From positions 1 to 64,000 of the forward strand of contig CALHNS010000009.1 of NCBI GenBank assembly GCA_938035125.1: 64,000 bases of DNA, read 5' to 3'. Positions 30,976-40,247 of this stretch are shown here, piece after piece. Source of the DNA: an uncultured Granulosicoccaceae bacterium. GTDB taxonomy: Bacteria; Pseudomonadota; Gammaproteobacteria; Granulosicoccales; Granulosicoccaceae. A program made the position numbers and the translations under genes. Each line of letters begins with the position of its first letter. The stretch's first letter is position 1. The notes under the pieces were generated by a model, which saw only the letters and a program-made list of their open reading frames with translations, had not been told where the DNA came from and did not search any database.

Positions 30976-31015
30976 TCCCACTAATTGACACCATTTGCCA
31001 CTGATCGACACTATA
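30976..31015 (-). promoter_or_regulatory. MraZ operator: four GTG-core decamer repeats
   Basis: Read on the minus strand: TATAGTGTCG, ATCAGTGGCA, AATGGTGTCA, ATTAGTGGGA. Each decamer has GTG at positions 5-7, so the cores are spaced exactly 10 bases apart, one helical turn. MraZ sites in other bacteria are direct repeats with TGGGN or GTGK cores at the same spacing. The first repeat overlaps the -10 box. Confidence 0.85.
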
Positions 31016-31038
31016 CGGCTGCAAATTGGCTGGGTCAA
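31010..31038 (-). promoter_or_regulatory. Sigma-70 promoter of the mraZ-dcw operon
   Basis: Minus strand TTGACC (31038-31033), a 17-base spacer, then TATAGT (31015-31010). The expected start is near 31003, about 50 bases before the mraZ ATG. The MraZ repeats begin inside the -10 box, as expected for autorepression. Confidence 0.85.
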
Positions 31039-31214
31039 TGATGTGACGAGGCACAAAACTTAAAAATTTTGTTAATGAAAACAATAGGTTAGAAAGCTTT
31101 CCAACTTGATATTATGCGCACAAAGCTAAAAAATTCAATAAGTTACGGTGTGTTCTTGATGAACAATTTAAGAGCTATTTGATAAATTATTGTGCAGAAA
31201 ATAGATTCGATAAA

Positions 31215-31232
31215 ACCTGCCGTACGGCAGGT
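31215..31232 (-). terminator. Perfect palindrome acting as rnpB terminator
   Basis: ACCTGCCGTACGGCAGGT is an 18-base perfect palindrome followed on the minus strand by TTTTA. It sits between the rnpB 3' end and the mraZ promoter. A T-run (TTTTT) also follows the P1 stem of rnpB itself. Confidence 0.65.
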
Positions 31233-31276
31233 GAAAATTAAGGCAGGAATCGTGGCATTCCAAAGGATTTAAAAAG

Positions 31277-31634
<358 letters not shown>

Positions 31635-31684
31635 TTAAGATTGTACCGATTGCAGGCAGTGCATGTTTGATCACAGATACAAAA

Positions 31685-31718
31685 AATCTCTTGGCACCTA
31701 TTACCGTGCCAAGAGATT
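31685..31718. terminator. Bidirectional terminator
   Basis: AATCTCTTGGCAC-ctattacc-GTGCCAAGAGATT has a perfect 13-base stem with A-tract before and T-tract after, so it works in either direction. On the minus strand it ends the CHRD lipoprotein transcript before rnpB. Confidence 0.92.
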
Positions 31719-31771
31719 GCTTTTTTAACGCCTAACTAATTAACTAACTAGGCGATTCTGAAGAGCCGTTT

Positions 31772-32893
31772 TTACTGCGGTAATACGGTAACTCGAAGTA
31801 CCTGACCATTCAAACTGACCGATTGTCCGCGTCCGCCAATGCTGCTTACGCGAGTATTCGGATCAGGATCACCTGTGTTAGGCGCGCTCTGACGCTGCAC
31901 TTGATTTGCACCGGTGCCAGGCTCTTCATCTGCTTCAGTACCTGCATCCCAAATAGCGAATTCGCTGCTAGGGATTTCACCGGAAATAGGCTGGCCACCG
32001 ACGAATAGATCAAGGCTGTTATCTGCATCAGTTGCTGTATAGAACCAGTCATTAGATGGAATGAACATGGTGACGAAATCTAGCTTGTCACCATCAACGG
32101 CTTGAATGGTGAATTCATACGAACCACCTGGGCCAATAGGACCTGGCTCAGAAGCGCCCGTAGGGATATTAAACACCGCAGAACCTGGAACAGCCGAGGG
32201 GTAAGGCCCAACGTTACCATCTTCAGCCACCGCTTCTAAGCCTGCATTAGCAGCATCCCGAGGTAATAACAGAGGGCTATCTGCAACTTCTCTGTGAACT
32301 ATATAAGCGCCTGGAGATAAAGGAACGGGTTGCGTAGTTCCATCGGAAAGAACGTTAAGCGTCTCGGGCGTTGAAATATTTTCGAGACGAACAATAAAAG
32401 TTGTGGTGTTGCCCGGATCAATTTGACCTCGAATCTCGCCTGGGCCGTTCGCTTCGGTGTGAACATTGAAATAAAGCTCGCCTCGATTGAATGCGCCTAT
32501 TTCATCGGCCGAAAGGGGTGCGGCATCGGCAGGAACACTCCACGTGCTACCACCGTCATCAGAAGTTAACCCAACTAGAACGGGGCCGGTGGAACCTGAA
32601 AATGCGCGATGAATATGAACCGCCATGGCAGGCCCAGTTAAATTACTGACACCCAAAGTTGCTGTGACATTGCCGTTGTCATCCACAGAAACTTCTGCAG
32701 ATCCTGATGCGCCTGCAGGCACACCTACTGGGGCAGGAATTTCCTGGGAAGCATCCAGGCTTACCGAAATGCCTCGTTCTGCAATCTCTTCAGTCAGTAC
32801 GTTGTTATCGTCATTATCGTTGCTACTGCAAGCACCGAGGGCCAATAACAATGAAAGTGCACAAGCACTTTTAGTCGTTCGCAAATGTTTCAT
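31772..32893 (-). CDS. CHRD and Spondin_N domain lipoprotein
   Basis: About 373 residues. The signal peptide ends in the lipobox LGAC, so Cys22 would be acylated. A low-complexity linker (SSNDNDDNN) follows, then a CHRD domain (about 40-150) ending AHIHRAFSGSTGPV ... GEIRGQIDPG. Next comes a Spondin_N-type domain (about 155-330; LENISTPETLNVLSDG, DSPLLLPRDAANAGLEAVAEDG, DKLDFVTMFIPSNDW). Both domains are extracellular and of unclear role in bacteria. ATG 32893 has a GGAG site; the track's longer start is a TTG inside that site. It is divergent from a TetR gene and absent from this place in the model genomes I know. Confidence 0.85.
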   Translation of the reverse strand: MKHLRTTKSACALSLLLALGACSSNDNDDNNVLTEEIAERGISVSLDASQEIPAPVGVPAGASGSAEVSVDDNGNVTATLGVSNLTGPAMAVHIHRAFSGSTGPVLVGLTSDDGGSTWSVPADAAPLSADEIGAFNRGELYFNVHTEANGPGEIRGQIDPGNTTTFIVRLENISTPETLNVLSDGTTQPVPLSPGAYIVHREVADSPLLLPRDAANAGLEAVAEDGNVGPYPSAVPGSAVFNIPTGASEPGPIGPGGSYEFTIQAVDGDKLDFVTMFIPSNDWFYTATDADNSLDLFVGGQPISGEIPSSEFAIWDAGTEADEEPGTGANQVQRQSAPNTGDPDPNTRVSSIGGRGQSVSLNGQVLRVTVLPQ

Positions 32894-33311
32894 AATGTAA
32901 AACTCCAAATTTTTATATTAAAAAATCGTTATGTAAATGCAGGTTCTAACTTTTCTGCACACCGTTCAATAAAGTTTGCGAGGTAGGTGAATCAATTTCG
33001 CATTAACGATAATTAGATAGAATGATCACTCTAATTACCGATCGAGAGCTTTGTGTCGACTCAGAACGAAAAGTTCAACTCTCGAAGTCATTGGTTCGTT
33101 CGAATATGCGATAGGCGCCGCAAAATACGATGTGGCTCATATATTGGATAGTTGTATTCAGGTCATTCCGACTCCATATAAACCGCTATATGAGATACCG
33201 GGCGGTACGAGGGAACGGGCTGTACGAGATAAGTGTCAATCTATAGTCTTTTGGTCCTAGACCTATGCTGTAATAGTGCAACCGAATGCATTCGCATTTT
33301 TGGAGATAATA
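32894..33311. other. 418-base divergent intergenic region
   Basis: AT-rich spacer between the CHRD lipoprotein and TetR genes. Besides the palindrome at 33018-33033 it holds CTCATATA/TATATGAG arms (33136 and 33187), GGTC-cta-GACC (33253-33263) and CGAATGCATTCG (33283-33294). The last lies just upstream of the tetR ribosome site. I cannot fix a promoter pair. Confidence 0.5.
33018..33033. promoter_or_regulatory. Candidate operator palindrome
   Basis: TAGAATGATCACTCTA is palindromic at 14 of 16 positions. It lies 125 bases upstream of the lipoprotein start and could be bound by the neighbouring TetR protein. This is an inference from symmetry and position only. Confidence 0.4.
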
Positions 33312-33881
33312 ATGGGACGAACAAGTAAAAGAGAACAGATACTTGATACTGCTGAAGAGCTGTTCGTTCACAATGGCTATACGGCAACTGGTATCAACGA
33401 AATTATTGAAGAAGCAGGTGTTGCCACCATGACGCTTTACAATAATTTTGAAAATAAAGAGCAACTGATCATTGCCATGATTGAGCGCAGGGCAGAACGC
33501 TTCAAAGCACTCTTTGAAGAAAATGCTAATAGCGTTTCTGATGATCCTTACGAACAGATTTTGTCAGTTTTCGATCTAGTCGATGCCTTGATTGTTTCTC
33601 AACACGGCACTGAACAAGGGTTTCCTGGGTGTGCTTTCATTAAGGCCTCATTAGAGTTTGACAGCCCATCACACCCTGTTCGTCTAGCGGCCCTAGTGCA
33701 AAAGAGCGATATCCTAGGGCTTTTTGAAAAACTGCTGAAAAAGGCGGGATATTCTCAAGTTAAAGAAAAAGCTTTAGAGCTGCATATTTTGTTTGACGGT
33801 GCGATTGTGCAAGCTCATGTACTTGGCAATAAAAAGAGCGCAAAGCGCAGTCGAGCTATGGCGATAAGCCTGCTCGCTTAA
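33312..33881 (+). CDS. TetR/AcrR family transcriptional regulator
   Basis: About 189 residues. An N-terminal helix-turn-helix (TATGINEIIEEAGVATMTLYNNFENKEQLI) is preceded by the family start TSKREQILDTAEELF. The C-terminal ligand domain has a YsiA/AcrR-like pattern with GCAFIKASLEFD. The ORF track begins 36 bases early; ATG 33312 has TGGAGA before it. It is divergent from the CHRD lipoprotein gene, which it may repress, and converges with rsmI. The ligand is unknown. Confidence 0.88.
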   Translation: MGRTSKREQILDTAEELFVHNGYTATGINEIIEEAGVATMTLYNNFENKEQLIIAMIERRAERFKALFEENANSVSDDPYEQILSVFDLVDALIVSQHGTEQGFPGCAFIKASLEFDSPSHPVRLAALVQKSDILGLFEKLLKKAGYSQVKEKALELHILFDGAIVQAHVLGNKKSAKRSRAMAISLLA

Positions 33882-33919
33882 AATTAGTCTGCTCGCTTAG
33901 TACCTCATACGACGATTAC

Positions 33920-34759
33920 CTAAGGCTTCAATTCCAACACTCGGTTATAAGCATCCTGCTTAGACACATTCAAAAGCTCAGCTGCGCAGCGAGCCACCGC
34001 TTTTGGCGGCAGCTGATCAATCAAAGCCTTGATTAACGCATCAAGCTCCAAGGTGCTCGTGGTGGGCACTTGTTCACACCCTGCAATCACCAATACAAAT
34101 TCACCGCGAGTTTGATTCGAGTCGGCTTTAACTTGGCTCAATACCTCACCAATAGTGCCGTGCAACACCGTCTCAAATTGTTTGGTCAATTCCCTAACCA
34201 AAGTCATCTCGCGATCTGCACCCAATACCGTTAACAGGCTCTCCAGAGAGGCAAGAATACGGTGCGGAGACTCATACAGCACAATAGTGCTTGAATCGTC
34301 ACGCAACTTGGCCAGCCAGCGTTCTCTCGCCGCGCTTTTAGCCGGTGGAAAACCAACGAAACGAAAGCTATCGGTAGGCAATCCAGACACACTCAAAGCC
34401 GCCAATAAGGCCGAAGGCCCTGGTATGGGAGACACCTTCACGCCAGCCTGCAAACACGCCCGCACTAAACGATAACCAGGATCACTGATGAGCGGTGTAC
34501 CCGCATCGCTTATCAACGCGAACGACTCACCTGCCTGCAACGCGTCGATAATCGAGCTAACCTTGGCAAGTTCGTTATGCTCATGTAAGGATTGGGTTGG
34601 GGTTGACACACCGTGGTGACGCAATAAATTACCGCTGTGTCGAGTATCTTCAGCCAAAATTCGATCAACGCCTTTTAGAATGGCGATGGCACGAGCTGAC
34701 ACATCATCCCGATGACCAATTGGCGTGGCCACTATGTACAGAGTATGCTTTACAACCAT
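33920..34759 (-). CDS. rsmI: 16S rRNA C1402 2'-O-methyltransferase RsmI
   Basis: Tetrapyrrole-methylase-fold enzyme, 279 residues. The N-terminus LYIVATPIGHRDDVSARAI is characteristic; EDTRHSGNLLRHHG, ISDAGTPLISDPGYRLV and PGPSALLAALSVSGLP form the SAM and substrate site. Together with RsmH it makes m4Cm1402. No other start exists before the conserved LYIV, so its ATG overlaps the divergent lpoA ATG within one CATG. Confidence 0.96.
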   Translation of the reverse strand: MVVKHTLYIVATPIGHRDDVSARAIAILKGVDRILAEDTRHSGNLLRHHGVSTPTQSLHEHNELAKVSSIIDALQAGESFALISDAGTPLISDPGYRLVRACLQAGVKVSPIPGPSALLAALSVSGLPTDSFRFVGFPPAKSAARERWLAKLRDDSSTIVLYESPHRILASLESLLTVLGADREMTLVRELTKQFETVLHGTIGEVLSQVKADSNQTRGEFVLVIAGCEQVPTTSTLELDALIKALIDQLPPKAVARCAAELLNVSKQDAYNRVLELKP

Positions 34760-36716
34760 GAATGCACAGACTCAAGCGCGTATATACCGCGCAACTCGAT
34801 TGGCGCTAAGCCTACTGCTAGGAACCGTATTGCTCAGCGGGTGTGGATTTGGCGGCGGTTTGAAACCGAAACCGGTCGATGACCCGTCTATAAGCAGAAT
34901 AACAGACGCAGGCGCACGCAGGGCTTTGCAGCGAGGCAACCCTCAGGCAGCCGCCGACATCTATACAAAGCGTGCGGCAAATGCCTCCAACGCAGAACAA
35001 CAACAAGACTATTTACTGTTCGCCGCAGAAATACTATTCGATCGTGCCTTAGTTGCTCCTGGGCTTATCAAGCTTGCAGACCTTGTCCCGGTAATGGCAA
35101 CACCTGAGCTGCAAATTCGGCGCGATATCGTGCAATCCAAAGCCTATCTTTACAGTGATGATCCAGAAGCTGCCCTACTTGCATTGCCACAACCTGCAGA
35201 CGTTGCCGACCCATTACACCAAGCAAGAGTTTATGAAACGCAAGCGTTGGCGTACAACCTGTTAAAAGACGCCGACAATGAATTGCAGGCTAGGATTGAA
35301 TTAGAAAACGCCTTAAGTGACGTTAAGATCATCGATCGCAACCACAGCCAGATATGGCAGCTGCTCACCTCGTTACCCAGAACCACTGTTGAATCACTAA
35401 CCACCAACGTAAGAAGTGATGTGTATCAAGGCTGGATTGAACTGCAGCTGGCTCATACGGCCATTGATGAAGCCTCGCGTTTAAATCGATTAGCGCAGTG
35501 GCGAGAACTCTTCCCCGATCACCCAGCAAACGATCGCTTTATTACTACTTTAGATACGCGAGAAGCGCCAACCACGATCGTTGCTGATGGTGAAGTGAAT
35601 GTTATTGCCGTACTTTTGCCCCTTTCCGACTCACGTATGGGGCGTGTAGCCGCAGCGGTTCAAGACGGTATCGTAGTTGCACACCGGCATGCTCAAAGCC
35701 GTGTGAAAACACCCACTGTAAGATTTTATGATGTGGGCGCAACACCTGCTGCCGCGCGAACAGCGTACACCGCTGCATTAAATGATGGCGCCAATGCCGT
35801 CATCGGCCCGCTTCGAAAAGAATCGGTTGCAGCCATTGTTACGCAACGCGAAATCCCTGTACCAACAGTTACGTTAAACACCGTTGATGCGGGTGTGCAG
35901 CAAGGACAGCTCAACAATCTCATTCAATTTGGATTGGCACCTGAAGATGAAGCACGATCGGCCGCATCGCGTGCCATCGGTTTGAATTTAAGGAACGCGG
36001 TGGTTTTACAAGCCGACGATTCTCGCGGTGATCGCGAAGCGCGTGCCTTTCAACAAGCGATGTATAACTTAGGTGGTAACGTGGTGCACGTTGCGGTATT
36101 ACCTAAAGATCAATACGACTATGGCAACGAAATCAAAGATGCATTGCTCATTACACAAAGTGATCAACGTTTTAGAGCCTTAAGTCGTACTGTGGGCCAA
36201 AAGCTTTTTTTCGAGCCCACCATTCGAACTGATGCTGACATGGTGTTTTTAGCCGTTGGCTCAGAGCAAGCCCAATCGGTACGTCCACAATTGGATTTTT
36301 TCTACGCCGTTGAGCTTCCTAGGCTGGGTACATCTCGCCTTGCTTCAGGCACAGATGATTTAAAAGTTAATAAAGACTTAAACAGCCTTTTCTACCCTGG
36401 CACTCCGTGGCAGCTAAGAAAATCACTTCGACAAGACCCACTTCGACAAGAGATTGTGGCGAACTTCCCAGCGGCTAGTGGCGTTTACGCAAACCTATAC
36501 GCCTTGGGTGTTGATGCCTTTAACGTGGCAACACAGCTGGATACGTTAAGCTCTGGTTCAAGACTGGACGGTTACACCGGCGAGCTGCAATTAACCTCAG
36601 ATGGCCGCATTCAGCGCTACCTAGACTGGGCTCAGTACCAAGAGGGTGTATCGGTGGGCGTGAAGCGAGTGGAAGCCCCACAATCTGCTGAATTGGCTGG
36701 TAGTTCGCCTAATTGA
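34758..36716 (+). CDS. lpoA: LpoA-type lipoprotein activator of PBP1a (LppC/YraM)
   Basis: Outer-membrane lipoprotein that reaches through the murein to activate the synthase PBP1a, about 652 residues. The signal peptide ends at LLSGC. The N-terminal half (about 50-270) is helical and TPR-like; the C-terminal half (about 280-630) is a periplasmic-binding-protein fold (VIAVLLPLSDSRMGRVAAAVQDGI, VIGPLRKESVAAIV). The track's start (GTG 34725) would lengthen the signal peptide; ATG 34758 gives a normal one, with 34734 a second option. Gene order rsmI/lpoA is as in E. coli yraL/yraM. Confidence 0.9.
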   Translation: MNAQTQARIYRATRLALSLLLGTVLLSGCGFGGGLKPKPVDDPSISRITDAGARRALQRGNPQAAADIYTKRAANASNAEQQQDYLLFAAEILFDRALVAPGLIKLADLVPVMATPELQIRRDIVQSKAYLYSDDPEAALLALPQPADVADPLHQARVYETQALAYNLLKDADNELQARIELENALSDVKIIDRNHSQIWQLLTSLPRTTVESLTTNVRSDVYQGWIELQLAHTAIDEASRLNRLAQWRELFPDHPANDRFITTLDTREAPTTIVADGEVNVIAVLLPLSDSRMGRVAAAVQDGIVVAHRHAQSRVKTPTVRFYDVGATPAAARTAYTAALNDGANAVIGPLRKESVAAIVTQREIPVPTVTLNTVDAGVQQGQLNNLIQFGLAPEDEARSAASRAIGLNLRNAVVLQADDSRGDREARAFQQAMYNLGGNVVHVAVLPKDQYDYGNEIKDALLITQSDQRFRALSRTVGQKLFFEPTIRTDADMVFLAVGSEQAQSVRPQLDFFYAVELPRLGTSRLASGTDDLKVNKDLNSLFYPGTPWQLRKSLRQDPLRQEIVANFPAASGVYANLYALGVDAFNVATQLDTLSSGSRLDGYTGELQLTSDGRIQRYLDWAQYQEGVSVGVKRVEAPQSAELAGSSPN

Positions 36717-36822
36717 TCTGTGGCTTACATAAAATCGCGCAAAACTAGGTAATGTGTGGCTTGTGAGTTAATTCAGTGCTTTGGGTGGCCGATGCACTGC
36801 TAAAGCGGTGGTTAATTTCTCC

Positions 36823-38526
36823 ATGCCAATTTCAGAAGCTGATAACAGACCAAAGATAGCCAGGCGTTCAGCCGATGATGTCATGACGTTAGAGCGCATG
36901 GGGTCATTCCATCAATGTCGCTTAAGTTTCATGCGACAGCTAACACGGCGCATGGCAGCAGAGCAATGGCAATTCAGCCGCCCTCATTTCAACATAGATG
37001 AAAACGGCGTGGGCTATGCGGTTTATACCGCAGCCTATCCCGGCGGCAAGGCATCGTTAGTTGCCTTCGCTCATGATCTGCCCGACGAGCTAAGATCTGA
37101 TCGTGTAATCGCCGAGCAATGGGACACCACCTTTTCATTATTCAACGGCGAGCCAACGGCCGAAGACATTCAACGCTTACAAAACAATGTGCCCTTGCAA
37201 GAAGCTGGGCGCGTTAGTGAATCTGAACTCACCCTCTCAAGGGCAAATCGATCCGTTCGCCTTTGGGAACACGTTGTGGATGCCTTATCGCAAGGCAATC
37301 AACCGAATGAACAAGCCTTACACGATGTGGGTTACTTAATGCGCACAACGGCTGTATACGGTTCGGGAAAATTCGGTGCAGCCGACAGAGAACAACTTAA
37401 GAGCGACTTAAGTAATCCTAATACATTTAAAGCGCCATTTTCCGTTGAGATGTTAACCGTTTATTTAATTCGCACCTTTGTTAGAGATTTGGTTAATCAT
37501 GCTGCGTTTTGCAAAGGCCGTGAGAACGCGATTGAACTAAGCCCAGACTTAGCTCGTGGGTTAGGCATTGGTAATTCCACTGGTTTAGGCATGGCGCCAT
37601 TTTTAATAAACCACCCCGTGCTTATAAGCAATTGGATTTCAGCTAAAGAAGAGGCTATAGCCCGTGTGCGTTCCATTGAACAAGTAACCGATGATGATGT
37701 TAAAAGCGTCTTTATTTTATTGAAACGTATGCAATTACTAACTGAACGCTGGCAATCTGCGCATCCCATTCAACAAAAGAAATTAGCCGCTTTAACAAAC
37801 GATTTAGATCAAGTAGAACAGTATTTAACCCAAGCATCGGTTAACACAGCGTTTTATTGGAATGAGCTAACGAACTGGTGCGAGCAGCATTTAAGCACCG
37901 AAGGCCAAGAATGCATGGCCTCGTTAATGCTCGAACCCTACGCTGAGATGATAGACGGCTTAAGTGACTGCATGGACGACCCCATCAGTAGCACTCTTCG
38001 AATTGATGGCACGCAAACCATCGAAACCACATCAGAACTTATAAAAACAAGTTTCGGCTGGGCAACGGATATCAACTGGGCATCAGAAAAAGCTACCGCA
38101 CGTTGCTGGTATGTGTCAGAAGAAAAATTAGAACCTAGATTGGGTGAACGATACGAAGAACCCATCAATGATTATGAACAACCACTAGCGCCAGCGCGTG
38201 ATGCGGTTGCTGCATTAAACGCGATGCAGTCTTGGGATAATAAAAAAAGAGTGGCCGAATTTTTAGTGGTACACCCCGAACACAGACGAACAGTGCAACG
38301 TGCTCAATGGAGCTCAATGGCCCCCTATGGCGAAATTAGAGACAACACGATCGATGCCTCTATGCTTCCCATCGATTTATTAAGAGCAAAATTATCATTC
38401 TTTGGCGCTACTCGATTCGACCCGCGATCGGATCGCTGGGTGCGTATTTGCTTATACCCTGGTGCACCCTACCCTGAGGAACTCAACACCGATAATGCCG
38501 ATCTTTGGATATACCCTGATGCTTGA
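36823..38526 (+). CDS. Uncharacterised conserved protein, partner of DUF3726 gene
   Basis: About 567 residues with no signal peptide, membrane helix or nucleotide motif that I can identify, so probably a soluble cytoplasmic protein. Conserved-looking stretches are MTLERMGSFHQCRLSFMRQL, VAFAHDLPDELRSDRVIAEQWD and GIGNSTGLGMAPFLINHP, followed by a helical middle. I have a weak memory of similar proteins next to DUF3726 genes in other proteobacteria. ATG 36823 is chosen; the track's TTG 36781 and ATGs 36883 and 36898 are alternatives. It lies 106 bases after lpoA, and the next gene starts at or just after its stop. Function unknown. Confidence 0.75.
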   Translation: MPISEADNRPKIARRSADDVMTLERMGSFHQCRLSFMRQLTRRMAAEQWQFSRPHFNIDENGVGYAVYTAAYPGGKASLVAFAHDLPDELRSDRVIAEQWDTTFSLFNGEPTAEDIQRLQNNVPLQEAGRVSESELTLSRANRSVRLWEHVVDALSQGNQPNEQALHDVGYLMRTTAVYGSGKFGAADREQLKSDLSNPNTFKAPFSVEMLTVYLIRTFVRDLVNHAAFCKGRENAIELSPDLARGLGIGNSTGLGMAPFLINHPVLISNWISAKEEAIARVRSIEQVTDDDVKSVFILLKRMQLLTERWQSAHPIQQKKLAALTNDLDQVEQYLTQASVNTAFYWNELTNWCEQHLSTEGQECMASLMLEPYAEMIDGLSDCMDDPISSTLRIDGTQTIETTSELIKTSFGWATDINWASEKATARCWYVSEEKLEPRLGERYEEPINDYEQPLAPARDAVAALNAMQSWDNKKRVAEFLVVHPEHRRTVQRAQWSSMAPYGEIRDNTIDASMLPIDLLRAKLSFFGATRFDPRSDRWVRICLYPGAPYPEELNTDNADLWIYPDA

Positions 38527-38549
38527 TAACCCTTAGCGGCAAACGAACA

Positions 38550-39296
38550 GTGAATACGTCTATAAACGAAGTGGCTGCGTTAGCCCGAAAAGCTGCAAAA
38601 GGCGCTGGATACTCTTGGTCAATGGCTGATGAAGTCGCTTTTGCAACCACTTGGTTGTGCCGAAACGGTGTTGAAGCTGCCAGCATGGTCGCCACCCACT
38701 TAGATCAAATCAGCAACATCGGCGTTGATGCCTTAAAACTCAGTTCGCTAACTTTTCCTTGGCGCGGCACTGAGAAAGGGCTGTGTTCGGTATCAGCAGG
38801 TGCCGTTTTTTCAGATCTTGCAACTGAACCCGATGTGCAATCTACAGAGCTTATTGATGTCGTGTCGCCCATGCTATTAATTCCCTTTGTGGCGTATGCC
38901 AGCCAACGGTTGGTAAAACACCACAACTCATTAACAATTGAAGATGCTAACAGCAATAAATTAGCCTGCCTATCATCAGTGAATTGCGATTCATTCAGTG
39001 CAAACATTGCAGCTGTTGAAAATCATGCCTGGCTGCATGGCTTAACACGACATAACGCATCGGATACGAAAAGCGAATTAATATCAGATAAAAAATTATC
39101 TGCAGGTATTACTCACTGCACGATGAAAACCTGCGCTATTGAAGCACTCAATGACAACCCCAAGCCTGCGCGCCATCGGCTGGATATTCCATCAGATACG
39201 CTTGATAAACTGAATCATTACGCAAGCCTAACTTACGCTCCAGCAACTGAAGCTTCCAGAGAAGGTGCCGGCGCAGGAACAACGGACAACGATTAA
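38550..39296 (+). CDS. DUF3726 domain protein
   Basis: About 248 residues. The N-terminal half fits DUF3726: SINEVAALARKAAKGAGYSWSMADEVAFATTWLCRNGVEA. The C-terminal half is less conserved. No catalytic signature or export signal is visible. GTG 38550 matches the usual family start; the track uses TTG 38523, which would overlap the previous stop. It forms a tight pair with the 567-residue gene and lies 53 bases before yraN. Function unknown. Confidence 0.72.
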   Translation: MNTSINEVAALARKAAKGAGYSWSMADEVAFATTWLCRNGVEAASMVATHLDQISNIGVDALKLSSLTFPWRGTEKGLCSVSAGAVFSDLATEPDVQSTELIDVVSPMLLIPFVAYASQRLVKHHNSLTIEDANSNKLACLSSVNCDSFSANIAAVENHAWLHGLTRHNASDTKSELISDKKLSAGITHCTMKTCAIEALNDNPKPARHRLDIPSDTLDKLNHYASLTYAPATEASREGAGAGTTDND

Positions 39297-39349
39297 AAAA
39301 CCCCGTAAGCTAATACTCACCCTATCTTATTATCCGACAAGGACGTCGA

Positions 39350-39790
39350 ATGAACCGTACTAAATCATCAACCCCTGATAACCACAAAAAGGGCCGCTGG
39401 GCTGAGCTTTTAACTGAACGTTGGTTAAAATCAAAAGGGCTAACCCCGCACTCAAGAAACTACCACCGACGTTTAGGCGAAATTGATTTAGTGCTGCGCG
39501 ACAACAGCAAGAACACTTGGGTGTTTGTGGAAGTAAAATATCGAGGATTGCGGGCAAAGGTATCAGGTATTGATGCCATTACCGCCGGTAAAAAAAGACG
39601 GCTGCAGAAAACGGCTGAATTATTTCTGCAACGTCAGCATGACCAAACCAGCGCAGCCCGCATCGATGTAGTGGTAATCACGCATGAATCCAACCTTTGT
39701 GAAAACAATCCGCCTTATCTTGATTACGGCCATGTTCACGATGTACTTGGCGAGCATTCCCTACATTGGATTCAGAACGCAATTGAATAA
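39350..39790 (+). CDS. yraN: YraN family (UPF0102) nuclease-fold protein
   Basis: A 146-residue protein with the restriction-endonuclease-like fold of the UPF0102 family: KGRWAELLTERWLKSKGL, then NYHRRLGEIDLVLRDN and WVFVEVKYRG, which supply the E/D-ExK type residues. Biochemical role unsettled. AAGGA lies 6 bases before ATG. In E. coli and Pseudomonas it directly follows lpoA; here two genes separate them. It converges with sspB. Confidence 0.92.
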   Translation: MNRTKSSTPDNHKKGRWAELLTERWLKSKGLTPHSRNYHRRLGEIDLVLRDNSKNTWVFVEVKYRGLRAKVSGIDAITAGKKRRLQKTAELFLQRQHDQTSAARIDVVVITHESNLCENNPPYLDYGHVHDVLGEHSLHWIQNAIE

Positions 39791-39839
39791 GCTCTTATCC
39801 AATGAGCCAGCTTAAGATGAACCGCTTTGCAACGAATCG

Positions 39840-40247
39840 CTATTTTACGACGGTTAAGTTCGGTCGTTTTATTTCGCTAGAAGGCGTTGGCTTATCATCG
39901 CTGCCCTTAGGTGATGAGGGATCAGGCGGGGTGCTGTCATCTTGTTCACCGAACATCATGCCTTGACCATTTTCGCGCGCGTATATGGCAATAACACTTG
40001 CCACCGGCACGTTAACGTCCATCGCCGTGCCGCTAAACCGCGCGTTGAAGGTAACGGCGTCGTTCCCCAGTACTAGGCTGTGCGTGGCTTCGGGGCTAAT
40101 GTTCAGTATGATCCGACCGTTTTCTACAAACGAGCGCGGGACTTCAACCTCATCGGAGGTGGTTTCCACCAACATATATGGCGTAAAGTTATTGTCCACG
40201 ATCCATTCGTACAACGCACGGATCAAATATGGCCGACTGGATGTCAT
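39840..40247 (-). CDS. sspB: ClpXP adaptor SspB
   Basis: A 135-residue adaptor that delivers ssrA-tagged peptides to ClpXP. The beta-rich substrate domain (about 1-105; RPYLIRALYEWIVDNNFTPYMLV) is followed by an acidic flexible linker and the C-terminal XB peptide RPNLTVVK, which docks on ClpX. It overlaps sspA by 4 bases (ATGA). Confidence 0.95.
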   Translation of the reverse strand: MTSSRPYLIRALYEWIVDNNFTPYMLVETTSDEVEVPRSFVENGRIILNISPEATHSLVLGNDAVTFNARFSGTAMDVNVPVASVIAIYARENGQGMMFGEQDDSTPPDPSSPKGSDDKPTPSSEIKRPNLTVVK

